Source: Microbacterium sp. SCN 70-27 | GTDB lineage: Bacteria > Actinomycetota > Actinomycetes > Actinomycetales > Microbacteriaceae | Direction of reading: 5' to 3' | DNA: 50,776 bases | Assembly: GCA_001724425.1 (NCBI GenBank) | Contig: MEEK01000028.1 | Span: 1 to 50,776, forward strand | In this document: positions 24,940 to 35,393 of the stretch, in pieces | Numbering within the stretch: position 1 is the stretch's first letter | Layout of the letters: every line of letters starts with the position of its first letter | The notes under the pieces: model-generated | Databases searched by the model: none | Seen by the model: only the letters and a program-made list of their open reading frames with translations | Told to the model about the DNA's origin: nothing | Program-made: the position numbers and the translations under genes

Positions 24940-26352
24940 TCACGTCGTGAGCACTCGCTTCTTCAGTCGGACGGGCGAGGTCGTGACGGCGCGCCAGCGG
25001 TGATCCGTACCGTGCCACGGCGGTGCTTTCACTTCGGGGACGCCGGAGTTCATCCGAATCTGCCAGCCGATGCGCTCCAGGAAGCGGTGGTGGTACCAGC
25101 ACAGCAGCACGCCGTTGTCGGTGTGGGTCGGGCCCCCGCGGGCGTGCTCCGTGACGTGATGGATCTCGCACCACCCGGCCGGCACTCCGCATCCGGGGAT
25201 GATGCATCCGCCGTCGCGGAGCGCGATGGCGCGGCGCTGGTGCCGGTTGAAGACGCGCTCCTCGGTGCCGAGCCGAATGATGCGGCCATCGGTGCGACTT
25301 GTGACCCGCTGGATCGTCCCAGAGCAGGCGATGTGCCGCGCGGCGGCGATCGACAGGGGCTCGGTGCCGTCTTGCAGGTGCGCGTAGCCCTCGCCCGAGG
25401 CGAGGTCGCCTTCATCCACGGAGACGACCAGGGTCGGCGCATGCCCGCCGATCGTGGGCAGGAGACCGCTGGACGCCGCGACACCCAGCGCCGCCGCGAG
25501 CGCGTCGTGTTGCTTCTGGACTCGCGTCCGATCATCGGCGACGGGCAAGGGGAGGGGTTCGCCGTCGTCGCCGAGGGCGAACGGGTCGTCGAAGGCGACT
25601 TTCGGGGCGAGGTGCGCGTCGAAGATCGACTGCAGCTGTGCCGCGACGTCGGGCAGCAGCATCCCTCGCAACGGCACACCACCCGGCGTTGCGGCCCCGA
25701 GAACGAGCGAGCGCTTGCGCTCCGCGACACGCTCGCGCGGCTCGGCGCCGTCCTGATCGAGGGCGAGCGCCCAGGTCTGCGCGTGGATGCGCAGCAGGTC
25801 GGCACAGGCGGGCGGAGCCCCGTCGGGGCCCTCGCCGCGGGCCTCGGCGACGACGATGTCGGCTGCGTCCCTCCGCGCCGATTCGGATACCCGCGGGGCG
25901 GTCTGCTGCAGCGGTGCCGTGATCGCGAGGATGCCGTCGACGCCGACGACCCCGTCGACCATCGCCGCACGGACCGACGGGAAGTCGGCGTCCAGCACTT
26001 CGCCGGAGGTCGCCGAGACGGCGGGGCGCACGGCTTTCGCCGCCCGTTGCAGCCGCGCCGCCGAGCGCGGGTCGAGCCCTGTGAGGGTCTGGAGCAGCTC
26101 GGTGACGTCGTGGCATCCGAGGTGCGACGTCATCCGCTCGTCGCGCACGGGGTTCTCGGACCGCCGCATGACCTCGCCGACCGCATCGATCAGGAGTGCC
26201 TCGGCGAAACGCCCGATCTCGGCGATCGCCGCAACCTGCCGGGCGAGTTCGCTCTCGGTGGCACGTTCGCACGCGCGGTCTTCGCCCGCCCCTCGCACGA
26301 TCTCGCTGATCTGCGACTGCAGATCGGAGAGGGGCTGTGCGAGGAGGTCCAT
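24940..26352 (-). CDS. DUF222 / HNH endonuclease domain protein (13E12 repeat type)
   Basis: The 470-residue product has an N-terminal DUF222 helical region (about residues 20-320; ERMTSHLGCHDVTELLQTLT; AAPRVSESARRDA-like blocks) and a C-terminal HNH nuclease domain with the zinc/catalytic signature CIIPGCGVPAGWCEIHHVTE followed by GGPTHTDNGVLLCWYHHRFL. Members are present in many copies in actinobacterial genomes and are usually of unknown role, often in variable regions. Start ATG 26352 is chosen because CAGAAT (minus strand, 26360-26365) lies seven bases before it, as in a leaderless message; a frame start at 26382 would include the promoter region. It marks the right side of the accessory part, next to pyrR. 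Confidence 0.9.
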   Translation of the reverse strand: MDLLAQPLSDLQSQISEIVRGAGEDRACERATESELARQVAAIAEIGRFAEALLIDAVGEVMRRSENPVRDERMTSHLGCHDVTELLQTLTGLDPRSAARLQRAAKAVRPAVSATSGEVLDADFPSVRAAMVDGVVGVDGILAITAPLQQTAPRVSESARRDAADIVVAEARGEGPDGAPPACADLLRIHAQTWALALDQDGAEPRERVAERKRSLVLGAATPGGVPLRGMLLPDVAAQLQSIFDAHLAPKVAFDDPFALGDDGEPLPLPVADDRTRVQKQHDALAAALGVAASSGLLPTIGGHAPTLVVSVDEGDLASGEGYAHLQDGTEPLSIAAARHIACSGTIQRVTSRTDGRIIRLGTEERVFNRHQRRAIALRDGGCIIPGCGVPAGWCEIHHVTEHARGGPTHTDNGVLLCWYHHRFLERIGWQIRMNSGVPEVKAPPWHGTDHRWRAVTTSPVRLKKRVLTT

Positions 26353-26535
26353 ACCCTTGATTCTGCCAAGGGGGTCCGACATTCAGGCCCCGAAAAGCCC
26401 AGATCCGACGACGAATCGAATACTGGATTGTGAGACCTCTCTCATCCCCGCTGCCGCCGCGGGGATGCACCCTCTCTCGACGACGAGGCGACACGACTCC
26501 GCCTCCAGACGGGCCCCGACCACCGCACCATCCGC

Positions 26536-26541
26536 TACGCT
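26536..26541 (+). promoter_or_regulatory. -10 box of the pyrimidine operon
   Basis: TACGCT fits the actinobacterial TANNNT pattern. Transcription starting about 6-7 bases later would give a leader of about 55 bases that holds the PyrR-binding hairpin. No clear -35 hexamer is seen. Confidence 0.55.
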
Positions 26542-26561
26542 GAGAGGCGCACCACCCGCAT

Positions 26562-26592
26562 CCTTTAACACCGTCCTGTGAGGCGGAGAAGG
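26562..26592 (+). promoter_or_regulatory. PyrR-binding RNA hairpin in the pyr leader
   Basis: The leader contains GTCCTGTGAGGC (26573-26584), matching the UCCNGNGAGG loop of PyrR-binding elements. CCG (26571-26573) pairs with CGG (26584-26586), and CCTT (26562-26565) with AAGG (26589-26592). The pyrR Shine-Dalgarno (AAGGGAG, 26589-26595) overlaps the right arm, so PyrR bound with UMP would hide it: translational repression, as known for mycobacterial pyr operons. Confidence 0.8.
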
Positions 26593-26601
26593 GAGCAGCG
26601 C

Positions 26602-27141
26602 ATGACCACGTCCGACACGTCTCGGACCGTTCTCGGCGCCGCCGACATCACCCGGGCGCTGACTCGGATCTCGCACGAGATCCTCGAGTCCAACAAGGGC
26701 CCCGACGGTCTCGTCCTCCTCGGCATCCCCACGCGCGGCGTCACCCTCGCCGATCGCATCGGCGCGCAGCTCGCCGCCATCTCCGGCGAATCGGTGCCGG
26801 TGGGCGCGCTCGATGTCACGATGTACCGCGACGACCTGCACCGGAACCCCACCCGCACGCCGCACCCGACCGACATCCCCGCGGGCGGTATCGACGGCAA
26901 GACCGTCGTGCTCGTCGACGACGTGCTGTTCTCGGGCCGGTCGATCCGCGCGGCCCTCGACGCCCTCAACGACATCGGGCGGCCCGCCGCGGTGCGGCTT
27001 GCGATCCTCGTCGACCGCGGCCACCGCGAACTGCCGATCCGCCCCGACTTCGTCGGCAAGAACCTTCCGAGCGCGCGCACAGAGCGGGTCAACGTCCACC
27101 TGTCCGAAGACGACGGCATCGACGAGGTGACGATCGCGTGA
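26602..27141 (+). CDS. pyrR: Bifunctional pyr operon regulator / uracil phosphoribosyltransferase
   Basis: The 179-residue product has the type I phosphoribosyltransferase fold with the PRPP loop [20 protein letters not shown] (about residues 102-121) and the family blocks [15 protein letters not shown] and [10 protein letters not shown]. PyrR binds the leader RNA of pyr genes in response to UMP and has weak uracil phosphoribosyltransferase activity. Start ATG 26602 follows AAGGGAG; a GTG at 26578 in frame lies inside the RNA hairpin and is rejected. First gene of pyrR-pyrB-(micro-ORF)-pyrC-PH-carA-carB-pyrF; its stop overlaps pyrB by one base. Confidence 0.95.
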   Translation: MTTSDTSRTVLGAADITRALTRISHEILESNKGPDGLVLLGIPTRGVTLADRIGAQLAAISGESVPVGALDVTMYRDDLHRNPTRTPHPTDIPAGGIDGKTVVLVDDVLFSGRSIRAALDALNDIGRPAAVRLAILVDRGHRELPIRPDFVGKNLPSARTERVNVHLSEDDGIDEVTIA

Positions 27142-28085
27142 TGAGGCACCTGCTCGACACCAAGACCCTGTCCCGCGACGACGCGATCCGGATCCTCGAC
27201 GTCGCCGAAGACATGCGCGACACGCAGTCGCGCGAAGTCAAGAAGCTCCCGACGCTGCGCGGAAAGACCGTCGTGAACCTCTTCTTCGAAGACTCCACCC
27301 GCACTCGCATCTCCTTCGAGGCCGCCGCCAAGCGCCTCTCCGCCGACGTGATCAACTTCTCCGCGAAGGGCTCCTCGGTGAGCAAGGGGGAGTCGCTGCA
27401 GGACACCGCCCAGACGCTGCAGGCGATGGGTGCGGATGCCGTCGTCATCCGCCACGGCGCCTCCGGCGCACCGCACACCCTGGCGACGAGCGGGTGGATC
27501 ACGGCGGGCGTCGTCAACGCCGGCGACGGCACGCACGAGCACCCCACGCAGGCCCTCCTCGACGCGTTCACGATCCGCAAGCGCCACTTCGGCGACGCCA
27601 GCCGCGGCCGCGACCTCGCGGGTCTGCGCATCACGATCGTCGGTGACGTGCTCCACTCGCGGGTCGCCCGCTCGAACGTGTGGCTGCTCACGACCCTCGG
27701 CGCGGAGGTGACGCTCGTCGCCCCGCCCACCCTCGTCCCGCAGGATGTCTCGGCCTGGCCCGTGCGCATCCTGTACGACCTCGACGAGGCCGTCGCGGCG
27801 AAGCCCGACGCCATCATGATGCTGCGCATCCAGCTGGAGCGGATGAATGCCGCGTATTTCCCCACTGAACGGGAGTATTCGCGGCGCTGGGGCCTCGACG
27901 CACGGCGCCTGAAGGCCCTCCCGGAAGGTAGCATCGTCATGCACCCCGGTCCCATGAACCGGGGGCTGGAGATCTCCGCCGACGCCGCCGATTCGCCGCA
28001 GTCGACCGTGCTCGAGCAGGTCAGCAACGGTGTCTCGGTCCGGATGGCGGCGCTCTACCTGCTGCTCGCGGGGGAGCGCGCATGA
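27141..28085 (+). CDS. pyrB: Aspartate carbamoyltransferase catalytic subunit
   Basis: The 314-residue enzyme condenses carbamoyl phosphate with aspartate in pyrimidine synthesis. Signatures: [15 protein letters not shown] (carbamoyl-phosphate site), [12 protein letters not shown], the aspartate-loop region [14 protein letters not shown] and the C-terminal [12 protein letters not shown]. The start ATG overlaps the pyrR stop (TGATG); GTG 27138 one codon earlier is also possible. No regulatory pyrI is present, as usual for this group. Confidence 0.97.
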   Translation: MRHLLDTKTLSRDDAIRILDVAEDMRDTQSREVKKLPTLRGKTVVNLFFEDSTRTRISFEAAAKRLSADVINFSAKGSSVSKGESLQDTAQTLQAMGADAVVIRHGASGAPHTLATSGWITAGVVNAGDGTHEHPTQALLDAFTIRKRHFGDASRGRDLAGLRITIVGDVLHSRVARSNVWLLTTLGAEVTLVAPPTLVPQDVSAWPVRILYDLDEAVAAKPDAIMMLRIQLERMNAAYFPTEREYSRRWGLDARRLKALPEGSIVMHPGPMNRGLEISADAADSPQSTVLEQVSNGVSVRMAALYLLLAGERA

Positions 28086-28156
28086 TCGCCGCCGAGGCGC
28101 CGCACCCGCACGCCCCGCACCGACAGGCCGAAGAACCCGAGGAGGCCGCACGATGA
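28082..28156 (+). CDS. 24-codon micro-ORF bridging pyrB and pyrC
   Basis: ATG 28082 overlaps the pyrB stop (ATGA) and its own stop overlaps the pyrC start (ATGA at 28153-28156). The peptide [20 protein letters not shown] plus EAAR has no known domain and is rich in Ala, His, Pro and Glu. The chance of two perfect four-base overlaps at both ends is modest; a translational-coupling bridge that carries ribosomes from pyrB to pyrC is plausible. GAGGAGG near its end (28139-28145) is the Shine-Dalgarno for pyrC. Confidence 0.4.
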   Translation: MIAAEAPHPHAPHRQAEEPEEAAR

Positions 28157-29466
28157 CCGACTACCTGATCCGCGGAGCACAGCTCAACGGCACGGATGCC
28201 GCGGACATCGTCCTCCGAGAGGGTGTCATCGCCGAGATCGGCACGGGCCTGAGCCACGCCGGCGCGACCGTCGTCGACGCCGACGGCCTCATCGCCCTCC
28301 CGGGCCTCGTCGACCTGCACACGCACCTGCGCGAACCCGGCTACGAGGCATCCGAGACGATCCTCACCGGCTCGCGCGCCGCCGCCGCGGGCGGCTTCAC
28401 CACGGTGTTCGCGATGCCGAACACGTCGCCCGTCGCCGACACCGCGGGCGTCGTGGAGCAGGAGCTCGCCCTCGGCGAGGCGGCCGGCTACGTGCAGGTC
28501 CAGCCGATCGGCGCCGTCACCGTCGGGCAGAAAGGCGAGCGTCTCGCGGAGCTCGGCGCGATGGCATCCAGCCGCGCGCGCGTGCGCGTCTTCAGCGACG
28601 ACGGGTTCTGCGTCTTCGACCCGCTCATCATGCGCCGCGCCCTCGAATATGTGAAGGCGTTCGACGGTGTCGTCGCGCAGCACGCGCAGGACCCGCGCCT
28701 CACCGAAGGCGCCCAGATGAACGAGGGCACCGTCTCGGCCGAGCTCGGCCTCGCCGGCTGGCCCGCCGTCGCCGAGGAGTCGATCATCGCCCGCGACGTG
28801 CTGCTCGCCGAGCACGTCGGCTCCCGCCTGCACGTCTGCCACCTCTCCACCGCCGGATCGGTCGACATCATCCGCTGGGCCAAGAAGCGCGGCGTCAACG
28901 TCACCGCTGAAGTCACACCCCATCACCTCCTCCTCACCGAGGACCTCGTCCGCGGCTACGACGCCCGCTTCAAGGTGAACCCGCCGCTGCGCCGCGATGA
29001 GGACGTCCAGGCCGTGCGCGAAGGCCTCGCCGACGGGACGATCGACATCGTCGCGACCGACCACGCGCCGCACCCCGCCGAGAACAAGTCGTGCGAGTGG
29101 CAGGCCGCCGCGAATGGCATGGTCGGCCTCGAGTCGGCGCTGCGCGTCGTTCACGCCGCGATGATCGAGACGGGCCTGCTCACCTGGACCGACGTCGCCC
29201 GCGTGATGTCCGCCGCTCCCGCCCGGATCGGTCGGCTCGACGACGCGGGCACGGCGCTCGAGGTCGGCGCCCCGGCGTCGCTGACCCTCTACGACCCGTC
29301 GCCCGTCCGGCCGTTCGGCGCGGGCGACCTGCACGGACTCAGCGGAAACTCGCCGTACCTCGGCCGCGAACTCCCGGGCGACGTGCGCTGGACGTTCTTC
29401 CGCGGCGCGGCGACCGTGAGCGACGGCGTCCTCGCCGAGACGATGACGGCGGGAGCGCACGCATGA
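28153..29466 (+). CDS. pyrC: Dihydroorotase
   Basis: The 437-residue amidohydrolase closes carbamoyl-aspartate to dihydroorotate. The metal-binding motif [12 protein letters not shown] (about residues 55-66), the later His residues in [11 protein letters not shown] and [11 protein letters not shown], and Asp in [13 protein letters not shown] are all present. Length is typical of class I enzymes. Start ATG 28153 has GAGGAGG about eight bases upstream; sequence further upstream is the micro-ORF. The stop overlaps the next gene (ATGA). Confidence 0.96.
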   Translation: MTDYLIRGAQLNGTDAADIVLREGVIAEIGTGLSHAGATVVDADGLIALPGLVDLHTHLREPGYEASETILTGSRAAAAGGFTTVFAMPNTSPVADTAGVVEQELALGEAAGYVQVQPIGAVTVGQKGERLAELGAMASSRARVRVFSDDGFCVFDPLIMRRALEYVKAFDGVVAQHAQDPRLTEGAQMNEGTVSAELGLAGWPAVAEESIIARDVLLAEHVGSRLHVCHLSTAGSVDIIRWAKKRGVNVTAEVTPHHLLLTEDLVRGYDARFKVNPPLRRDEDVQAVREGLADGTIDIVATDHAPHPAENKSCEWQAAANGMVGLESALRVVHAAMIETGLLTWTDVARVMSAAPARIGRLDDAGTALEVGAPASLTLYDPSPVRPFGAGDLHGLSGNSPYLGRELPGDVRWTFFRGAATVSDGVLAETMTAGAHA

Positions 29467-30011
29467 CCCGCGAAGGCGCGCTCCTCGTCATGATCGGCGT
29501 CACCGTCGTACTGCTCGGGCTCGGCGTCCTCGCGTGGCGTCGCCGCACGCGCCGCGACAGCGGCCTGCTCGCCCCCGTCGGCGAACTGCCGCAGGGTGCG
29601 ACCTCAACCCTCACCGCTTCCGGGTTCTACGTCGCCACGACGCGGCACGGCGAGGCGCTCGAACGCCTCGCGATCGCCGGCCTCGGCTTCCGCTCGCGCG
29701 TGGACGTCACGGTCACCGACGCGGGCGTCGCGCTCGACCTCGTCGGCCAGCCGCGCATGACCCTCGCCCTCGACCGGATCGAGGCCGCGACTCTCGCCAC
29801 CGTCGCGATCGACCGCGTCGTCGAGCCCGGCGGTCTCGTGTGCGTCACGTGGCGCGCACGACGATCCGACGGCACCGACGAACTCGTCGACAGCTATCTC
29901 CGCCCGCAGGATGCCTCCGCACGCGCCGTCACCGACGCGATCGCCGCCACCCTGCCGGCCGCACCGACCCCCGACTCCGCCACCGCCTCCACGACGGGAA
30001 CAGACGCATGA
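29463..30011 (+). CDS. Membrane-anchored PH-like domain protein in the pyr operon
   Basis: The 182-residue product has a single N-terminal span ([19 protein letters not shown]) and a cytoplasmic beta-rich region ([59 protein letters not shown]) resembling the PH-like domain proteins often found between pyrC and carA in actinobacteria. The Ala/Thr/Pro-rich C-tail looks unstructured. It overlaps both neighbours by four bases (ATGA), so it is translated with them. Its biochemical role is unknown; a link between the membrane and the pyrimidine pathway is only suggested by synteny. Confidence 0.8.
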   Translation: MTREGALLVMIGVTVVLLGLGVLAWRRRTRRDSGLLAPVGELPQGATSTLTASGFYVATTRHGEALERLAIAGLGFRSRVDVTVTDAGVALDLVGQPRMTLALDRIEAATLATVAIDRVVEPGGLVCVTWRARRSDGTDELVDSYLRPQDASARAVTDAIAATLPAAPTPDSATASTTGTDA

Positions 30012-31153
30012 CGTTCACCTCAGATCCCGCCGTCCTCGTCCTCGAGGACGGCTCCCGCCACCCCGGCCGCGCGTACGGCGCCCGGGGCACGACCCTCGGC
30101 GAAGTCGTCTTCGCGACCGGCATGACCGGCTATCAGGAGACCCTCACCGACCCGTCTTACGCGGGCCAGATCGTGCTGCAGACCGCCCCGCACATCGGCA
30201 ATACCGGCATGAACGGCGAAGACCCCGAGTCGCGTCGCATCTGGGTCGCCGGTTACATCGTGCGCGACCCCTCGCGGGTGGTCTCGAACTGGCGCGCCGA
30301 TGAGTCGCTCGACGATGCGCTCGTCCGGGGCGGGATCGTCGGCATCTCCGGCGTCGACACCCGCGCCATCACCCGCGTGCTGCGCTCGGCGGGCTCGATG
30401 CGCGGCGGCGTCTTCTCCGGCGACGCAGCGGCGCTGGATGCCGAGGAGCAGCTGCGTCTCGTCCGCGAAGCCCCGGAGATGGCGGGGCAGAACCTGTCGG
30501 CAGCGGTCTCGGTGGCCGCCGCCGAGGTGACTCCCGCGACGGGGGAGCGGATCGGCAACCTCGCCGTCCTCGACCTCGGCGTCAAGCAGGCGACGATCGA
30601 CAACCTCGCCGCGCGCGGGTTCGACGTGCACGTACTGCCGCAGTCCGTCACGATCGACGACATCCGCGCGATCGACCCCGTCGCGGTGTTCTACTCGAAC
30701 GGGCCGGGCGACCCCGCGGCATCCGGCGATCACGTCGCGCTCCTTCGCTCGGTGCTCGATGCTCGGCTGCCGTTCTTCGGGATCTGCTTCGGCAACCAGC
30801 TACTCGGGCGCGCCCTGGGCTTCGGCACCTACAAGCTGCCCTTCGGCCACCGCGGCATCAACCAGCCCGTGCTCGACAAGCAGACCGGGCGCGTCGAGAT
30901 CACGGCGCACAACCACGGCTTCGCCGTCGACGCGCCGCTCGAGGGCGAGGTCGACAGCCCGAACGGCTACGGCCGCGTCGAGGTGAGCCACATCGGCCTC
31001 AACGACAACGTCGTCGAGGGCTTGCGCGCCCTCGACATCCCCGCGTTCAGCGTGCAGTACCACCCCGAGGCGGCCGCCGGCCCGCACGACGCCAACTACC
31101 TGTTCGACCGCTTCGCCGACCTCGTGCGCACCACCCAGGAGACCAAGAACTGA
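30008..31153 (+). CDS. carA: Carbamoyl-phosphate synthase small subunit (glutaminase)
   Basis: The 381-residue subunit releases ammonia from glutamine for CarB. The N-terminal CPSase_sm domain has [20 protein letters not shown]; the class I glutamine amidotransferase domain has the nucleophile Cys in [12 protein letters not shown] and the His/Glu pair in [11 protein letters not shown]. Start ATG 30008 overlaps the upstream stop (ATGA); the stop overlaps the carB start by one base (TGATG). The product serves both arginine and pyrimidine synthesis. Confidence 0.97.
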   Translation: MTFTSDPAVLVLEDGSRHPGRAYGARGTTLGEVVFATGMTGYQETLTDPSYAGQIVLQTAPHIGNTGMNGEDPESRRIWVAGYIVRDPSRVVSNWRADESLDDALVRGGIVGISGVDTRAITRVLRSAGSMRGGVFSGDAAALDAEEQLRLVREAPEMAGQNLSAAVSVAAAEVTPATGERIGNLAVLDLGVKQATIDNLAARGFDVHVLPQSVTIDDIRAIDPVAVFYSNGPGDPAASGDHVALLRSVLDARLPFFGICFGNQLLGRALGFGTYKLPFGHRGINQPVLDKQTGRVEITAHNHGFAVDAPLEGEVDSPNGYGRVEVSHIGLNDNVVEGLRALDIPAFSVQYHPEAAAGPHDANYLFDRFADLVRTTQETKN

Positions 31154-34100
31154 TGCCCAAGCGCACCGACATCAAGAGCGTCCTCGTCATCGGCTCCGGC
31201 CCGATCGTCATCGGACAGGCCTGTGAGTTCGACTACTCCGGCACGCAGGCCTGCCGTGTGCTCCGCGAGGAGGGCGTGCGCGTCATCCTCGTGAACTCCA
31301 ACCCGGCGACGATCATGACGGACCCGGACTTCGCCGACGCGACCTACATCGAGCCGATCACCCCCGCCGTGATCGAGACGATCATCGCGAAGGAGAAGCC
31401 GGATGCCATCCTCCCGACCCTCGGCGGCCAGACGGCGCTGAACGCCGCGATGGCCCTCCACGAGCAGGGCATCCTCGAGAAGTACGACGTCGAGCTCATC
31501 GGCGCGAAGGTGGACGCCATCCGCAAGGGCGAGGACCGCCAGATCTTCAAGCAGCTCGTGCTGGATGCCGGTGCCGACGTCGCCCGCTCGGTCATCGCCC
31601 ACACGATGGACGACCTCCTCGCCGGCGCCGCCGAGCTCGGCTACCCGCTCGTCGTCCGCCCCTCCTTCACGATGGGCGGCCTCGGCTCGGGCTTCGCGTA
31701 CGACGAAGAGGATCTCCGCCGCATCGGCGGCGCGGGCCTGCGCGACTCGCCGACCACCGAGGTGCTCCTGGAGGAGTCGATCCTCGGCTGGAAGGAGTAC
31801 GAGCTCGAGCTCATGCGCGACACGGCCGACAATACGGTCGTCGTGTGCTCGATCGAGAACGTCGACCCCGTGGGCGTCCACACGGGCGACTCGATCACGG
31901 TCGCCCCCGCGCTCACCCTCACCGACCGCGAGTACCAGAAGCTCCGCGACATCGGCATCGACATCATCCGCGCCGTCGGCGTCGACACCGGCGGCTGCAA
32001 CATCCAGTTCGCCGTCGACCCGGCATCCGGTCGCATCATCGTCATCGAGATGAACCCGCGTGTGTCGCGCTCGTCGGCGCTCGCCTCCAAGGCGACCGGG
32101 TTCCCGATCGCGAAGCTCGCCGCGAAGCTCGCGATCGGCTACCGCCTCGACGAGGTCCCGAACGACATCACTCAGGCGACCCCCGCGAGCTTCGAGCCGA
32201 CGCTCGACTACGTCGTCGTGAAGGTCCCGCGGTTCAACTTCGAGAAGTTCCCGAACGCCGACGTGACCCTCACGACGACCATGAAGTCGGTCGGCGAGGC
32301 GATGGCGATCGGCCGCAACTACACGACGGCGCTGCAGAAGGCGCTCCGTTCGCTCGAGAAGCGCGGATCGAGCTTCCACTGGGGCCCCGAGCCGCGCACG
32401 AAGGACGAGCTGCTCGAGATCGCGAAGATCCCGACCGACGGCCGCATCGTCGTGCTGCAGCAGGCGATGCGCAAGGGCGCGACGATCGAGGAGGCCTTCG
32501 CCGCGACGAAGATCGACCCGTGGTTCCTCGACCAGATGGCACTCATCAACGAGGTCGCCGCGTTCGTCGCCGAAGCGCCGGAGCTGGATGCCGAGGTGCT
32601 CCGCGTCGCGAAGGAGCATGGCTTCTCCGACGCGCAGCTCGCGGAGCTCCGCCGTGACACCGAGGCGGAGATCCGCGGTGTGCGCCACGCGTTCGGCATC
32701 CGCCCCGTCTACAAGACCGTCGACACCTGCGCGGGGGAGTTCCCCGCCCTCACGCCGTACCACTATTCGTCGTACGACCACGAGACCGAGGTGACCCCGT
32801 CGGAGCGCACGAAGGTCGTCATCATCGGCTCGGGACCGAACCGCATCGGCCAGGGCGTCGAGTTCGACTACTCGTGCGTGCACGCGTCGTTCGCGCTGGC
32901 GGATGCCGGGTACGAGACCATCATGGTCAACTGCAACCCCGAGACGGTCTCGACCGACTACGACACGAGCGACCGCCTCTACTTCGAGCCGCTGACCCTC
33001 GAGGACGTCCTCGAGGTGCTGCACGCCGAAGCGCAGTCGGGGAAGATCCTCGGCGTCGTGTGCCAGTTGGGCGGCCAGACGCCGCTCGGGCTCGCGAAGG
33101 GCATCGAGGAGGCCGGGTACACGATCCTCGGCACCTCGCCCGCCGCCATCGACATCGCCGAGGAGCGCGAACTGTTCTCGCAGCTGCTCGACCGGGCCGG
33201 GCTCATCGCCCCGCGGCACGGCACCGCGATCGACGAGGCGGGCGCCGTCACGATCGCCGAGGAGATCGGCTACCCCGTGCTCGTGCGCCCGAGCTTCGTG
33301 CTCGGCGGGCGCGGCATGGAGATCGTCTACGACACCGAGAGCCTGCGCGATTACTTCGTGCGCACGGCCGGCGAGGTCGTCATCGAGGAGGGCAAGCCCC
33401 TGCTCGTCGACCGCTTCCTCGACGACGCCGTCGAACTCGACGTCGACGCGCTCTACGACGGGACCGAGCTGTACATCGGCGGCGTCATGGAGCACCTCGA
33501 AGAGGCCGGCATCCACTCCGGCGACTCGTCGTGCACGCTCCCGCCCATCTCCCTCGGCCGCACCGAGATCGACCGGGTGCGCAGCGCGACGCTCGCGATC
33601 GCGGAAGGCGTCGGCGTGCGGGGCCTGCTGAACGTGCAGTTCGCCGTGTCGGCAGGGGTTCTTTACGTCATCGAGGCGAACCCCCGCGCGAGCCGCACGG
33701 TGCCGTTCGTGTCGAAGGCGCTCGGCATCCCGCTCGCGAAGGCCGCCTCGCGGATCATGGCGGGCTCGACCATCGCGGAGCTCAAGGCCGAGGGGATGCT
33801 CCCCGCGCAGGACGGCTCACGGGTGCCGCTGGACGCCCCGGTCGCCGTCAAGGAGGCCGTGCTGCCGTTCAAGCGGTTCCGCACCGCCGACGGCCACACC
33901 GTCGACTCGGTGCTCGGCCCGGAGATGCGCTCGACGGGCGAGGTCATGGGGATCGACCGCGACTTCCCGACCGCGTTCGCGAAGAGCCAGTCCGCAGCCT
34001 ACGGCGGGCTCCCGACGGAGGGCACCGTGTTCCTCTCGGTCGCCGACGACGACAAGCGCGCCGTGATCCTCCCCGCGCACCGCCTGCAGGAGCTCGGCTT

Positions 34101-34443
34101 CCGGCTCACGGCGACGGAGGGCACAGCCGAGATCCTCGCTCGCAACGGGATCAAGGTCGACGTCGTGAACAAGTACTCCGCGACGCAGGTCTCGGGGGAG
34201 CGGAACGTCGTCGACCTCATCAACGCGGGCGAGATCGACATCGTCGTGAACACCCCCTCGGGCGGCATCGCGCGTGCCGACGGCTACGAGATCCGCGCCG
34301 CCGCGGTCGCCGCCGACAAGGCGCTCTTCACGACGATGGCCGTCCTCGGCGCCGCCGTGAGCGCGCTGCCGGTCCTCCGGGAAGGCTTCTCGGTGCGGAG
34401 CCTGCAGGAGTACGCGACCGATCGCGCGGAGGCCCGCCGGTGA
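31153..34443 (+). CDS. carB: Carbamoyl-phosphate synthase large subunit
   Basis: The 1096-residue subunit has the duplicated ATP-grasp plan: first half starting [20 protein letters not shown], second half [20 protein letters not shown] (about residue 556), each with its own ATP-grasp core ([19 protein letters not shown] and [19 protein letters not shown]). The C-terminal MGS-like allosteric domain ([20 protein letters not shown]) binds effectors such as UMP or ornithine in the family. It makes carbamoyl phosphate from bicarbonate, ammonia and two ATP. The stop overlaps the pyrF start (GTGA). Confidence 0.98.
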   Translation: MPKRTDIKSVLVIGSGPIVIGQACEFDYSGTQACRVLREEGVRVILVNSNPATIMTDPDFADATYIEPITPAVIETIIAKEKPDAILPTLGGQTALNAAMALHEQGILEKYDVELIGAKVDAIRKGEDRQIFKQLVLDAGADVARSVIAHTMDDLLAGAAELGYPLVVRPSFTMGGLGSGFAYDEEDLRRIGGAGLRDSPTTEVLLEESILGWKEYELELMRDTADNTVVVCSIENVDPVGVHTGDSITVAPALTLTDREYQKLRDIGIDIIRAVGVDTGGCNIQFAVDPASGRIIVIEMNPRVSRSSALASKATGFPIAKLAAKLAIGYRLDEVPNDITQATPASFEPTLDYVVVKVPRFNFEKFPNADVTLTTTMKSVGEAMAIGRNYTTALQKALRSLEKRGSSFHWGPEPRTKDELLEIAKIPTDGRIVVLQQAMRKGATIEEAFAATKIDPWFLDQMALINEVAAFVAEAPELDAEVLRVAKEHGFSDAQLAELRRDTEAEIRGVRHAFGIRPVYKTVDTCAGEFPALTPYHYSSYDHETEVTPSERTKVVIIGSGPNRIGQGVEFDYSCVHASFALADAGYETIMVNCNPETVSTDYDTSDRLYFEPLTLEDVLEVLHAEAQSGKILGVVCQLGGQTPLGLAKGIEEAGYTILGTSPAAIDIAEERELFSQLLDRAGLIAPRHGTAIDEAGAVTIAEEIGYPVLVRPSFVLGGRGMEIVYDTESLRDYFVRTAGEVVIEEGKPLLVDRFLDDAVELDVDALYDGTELYIGGVMEHLEEAGIHSGDSSCTLPPISLGRTEIDRVRSATLAIAEGVGVRGLLNVQFAVSAGVLYVIEANPRASRTVPFVSKALGIPLAKAASRIMAGSTIAELKAEGMLPAQDGSRVPLDAPVAVKEAVLPFKRFRTADGHTVDSVLGPEMRSTGEVMGIDRDFPTAFAKSQSAAYGGLPTEGTVFLSVADDDKRAVILPAHRLQELGFRLTATEGTAEILARNGIKVDVVNKYSATQVSGERNVVDLINAGEIDIVVNTPSGGIARADGYEIRAAAVAADKALFTTMAVLGAAVSALPVLREGFSVRSLQEYATDRAEARR

Positions 34444-35306
34444 GCGAACCCGAGCCCGGACTCGAGACCCGCGCGTTCGGCCGACGCCTGCGCCGGGCCC
34501 TCGACGCGCACGGACCGCTGTGCGTCGGGATCGACCCGCACGAGGCGCTCCTGCGCGCATGGGGGCTCGAGGTGTCGGCATCCGGCGCGCGGGACTTCGG
34601 CCTGCGCACCGTCGACGCCGCCGCGGGGCGCGTCGGGGTCGTGAAGCCCCAGGTGGCGTTCTTCGAGCGCTACGGGTCGGCGGGCTTCGCGGCCCTCGAA
34701 GACGTCTCGGCGGCCGCGCGCGCGGCGGGCCTGCTCGTCATCGCGGATGCCAAGCGCGGCGACATCGGCACGACGATGGAGGGCTATGCCGCCGCCTGGC
34801 TCGAGCCCGGCGCGCCGCTCGAATGCGACGCCGTGACCCTGAGCCCCTACCTCGGGACGGACTCTCTCCATGCGGCGCTCTCGGCTGCGACGCGCCACGA
34901 CAAGGGCGCGTTCGTCCTCGCCGCGACGAGCAACCCCGAGGCCGCGCTCGTGCAGCGCGCCGCAGACCCCGACGGCGAGACGGTCGCCGAGCGCGTCGCG
35001 CACGACGTCGCGGCGCGGAACATCGGCGCCCCGGGCTCGCTCGGCTCGATCGGGGTCGTCGTCGGCGCGACGGTCGACCGCCGCTCGTTCGGGCTCACCG
35101 ACGTCGTCCTCGCGGGCACCCCGATCCTCGCGCCCGGCTTCGGCGCACAGGGCGCGGAGCCAGCCGACCTTTCGCGCCTGTTCGGCTACGTCTCCTCGCA
35201 GGTCGTCGCGAGCGAGAGCCGCAGCGTCCTCGGCGCGGGGCCGGACCGCCTCGCCGCACGCATCGAGGAGCGTGCCGCCCTGTACCGTGGTGAGTCCCAT
35301 GAGTGA
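34440..35306 (+). CDS. pyrF: Orotidine-5'-phosphate decarboxylase (type 2)
   Basis: The 288-residue product is of the longer actinobacterial type. The catalytic segment is [19 protein letters not shown] (Asp-Ala-Lys-Arg-Gly-Asp), with [15 protein letters not shown] near the start and [14 protein letters not shown] near the phosphate-binding end. It converts OMP to UMP, the last step of the pathway. GTG 34440 is chosen as the start since it overlaps the carB stop and precedes the conserved region. It ends seven bases inside the start region of the next, interrupted, gene. Confidence 0.95.
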   Translation: MSEPEPGLETRAFGRRLRRALDAHGPLCVGIDPHEALLRAWGLEVSASGARDFGLRTVDAAAGRVGVVKPQVAFFERYGSAGFAALEDVSAAARAAGLLVIADAKRGDIGTTMEGYAAAWLEPGAPLECDAVTLSPYLGTDSLHAALSAATRHDKGAFVLAATSNPEAALVQRAADPDGETVAERVAHDVAARNIGAPGSLGSIGVVVGATVDRRSFGLTDVVLAGTPILAPGFGAQGAEPADLSRLFGYVSSQVVASESRSVLGAGPDRLAARIEERAALYRGESHE

Positions 35307-35393
35307 CGCCCGACGCCCACCCGAGGTCGACCGTGCCGCGGCATCCCGCCGTGCCGTCGCCGCGAGCGCGCCGCGCTCAAGCAGGACGTCGCG
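35299..35393 (+). pseudogene. Out-of-frame 5' part of the mIHF-gmk gene
   Basis: ATG 35299 opens a frame reading [20 protein letters not shown] and AA, a plausible N-terminus for an mIHF-like protein. At about 35362-35365 the family-like reading passes to another frame as ERAALKQDVA followed by MRVITPQQVL (start of the next entry). One base appears to be missing here, in a GC-only run CGCCGCGAGCGCG. Either a real frameshift or a sequence error. Confidence 0.55.

Noticed and set aside
24900..24945. T-loop-like sequence (GGGTTCGAGCCC on the minus strand), possible tRNA or tRNA-derived attachment site
   Set aside because: The T-stem does not pair past three bases and the sequence upstream, which is the end of the HNH gene, gives no acceptor, D or anticodon stems.
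26578..26601. Earlier GTG start for pyrR
   Set aside because: It lies inside the PyrR-binding hairpin and would place the Shine-Dalgarno within the coding region; ATG 26602 has the proper spacing.
31096..33516. Very long open frame (806 codons) opposite carB
   Set aside because: Its Asp/Glu/Arg/Val/Gly-rich composition reflects the GC-rich third positions of carB; no domain and no start signal.
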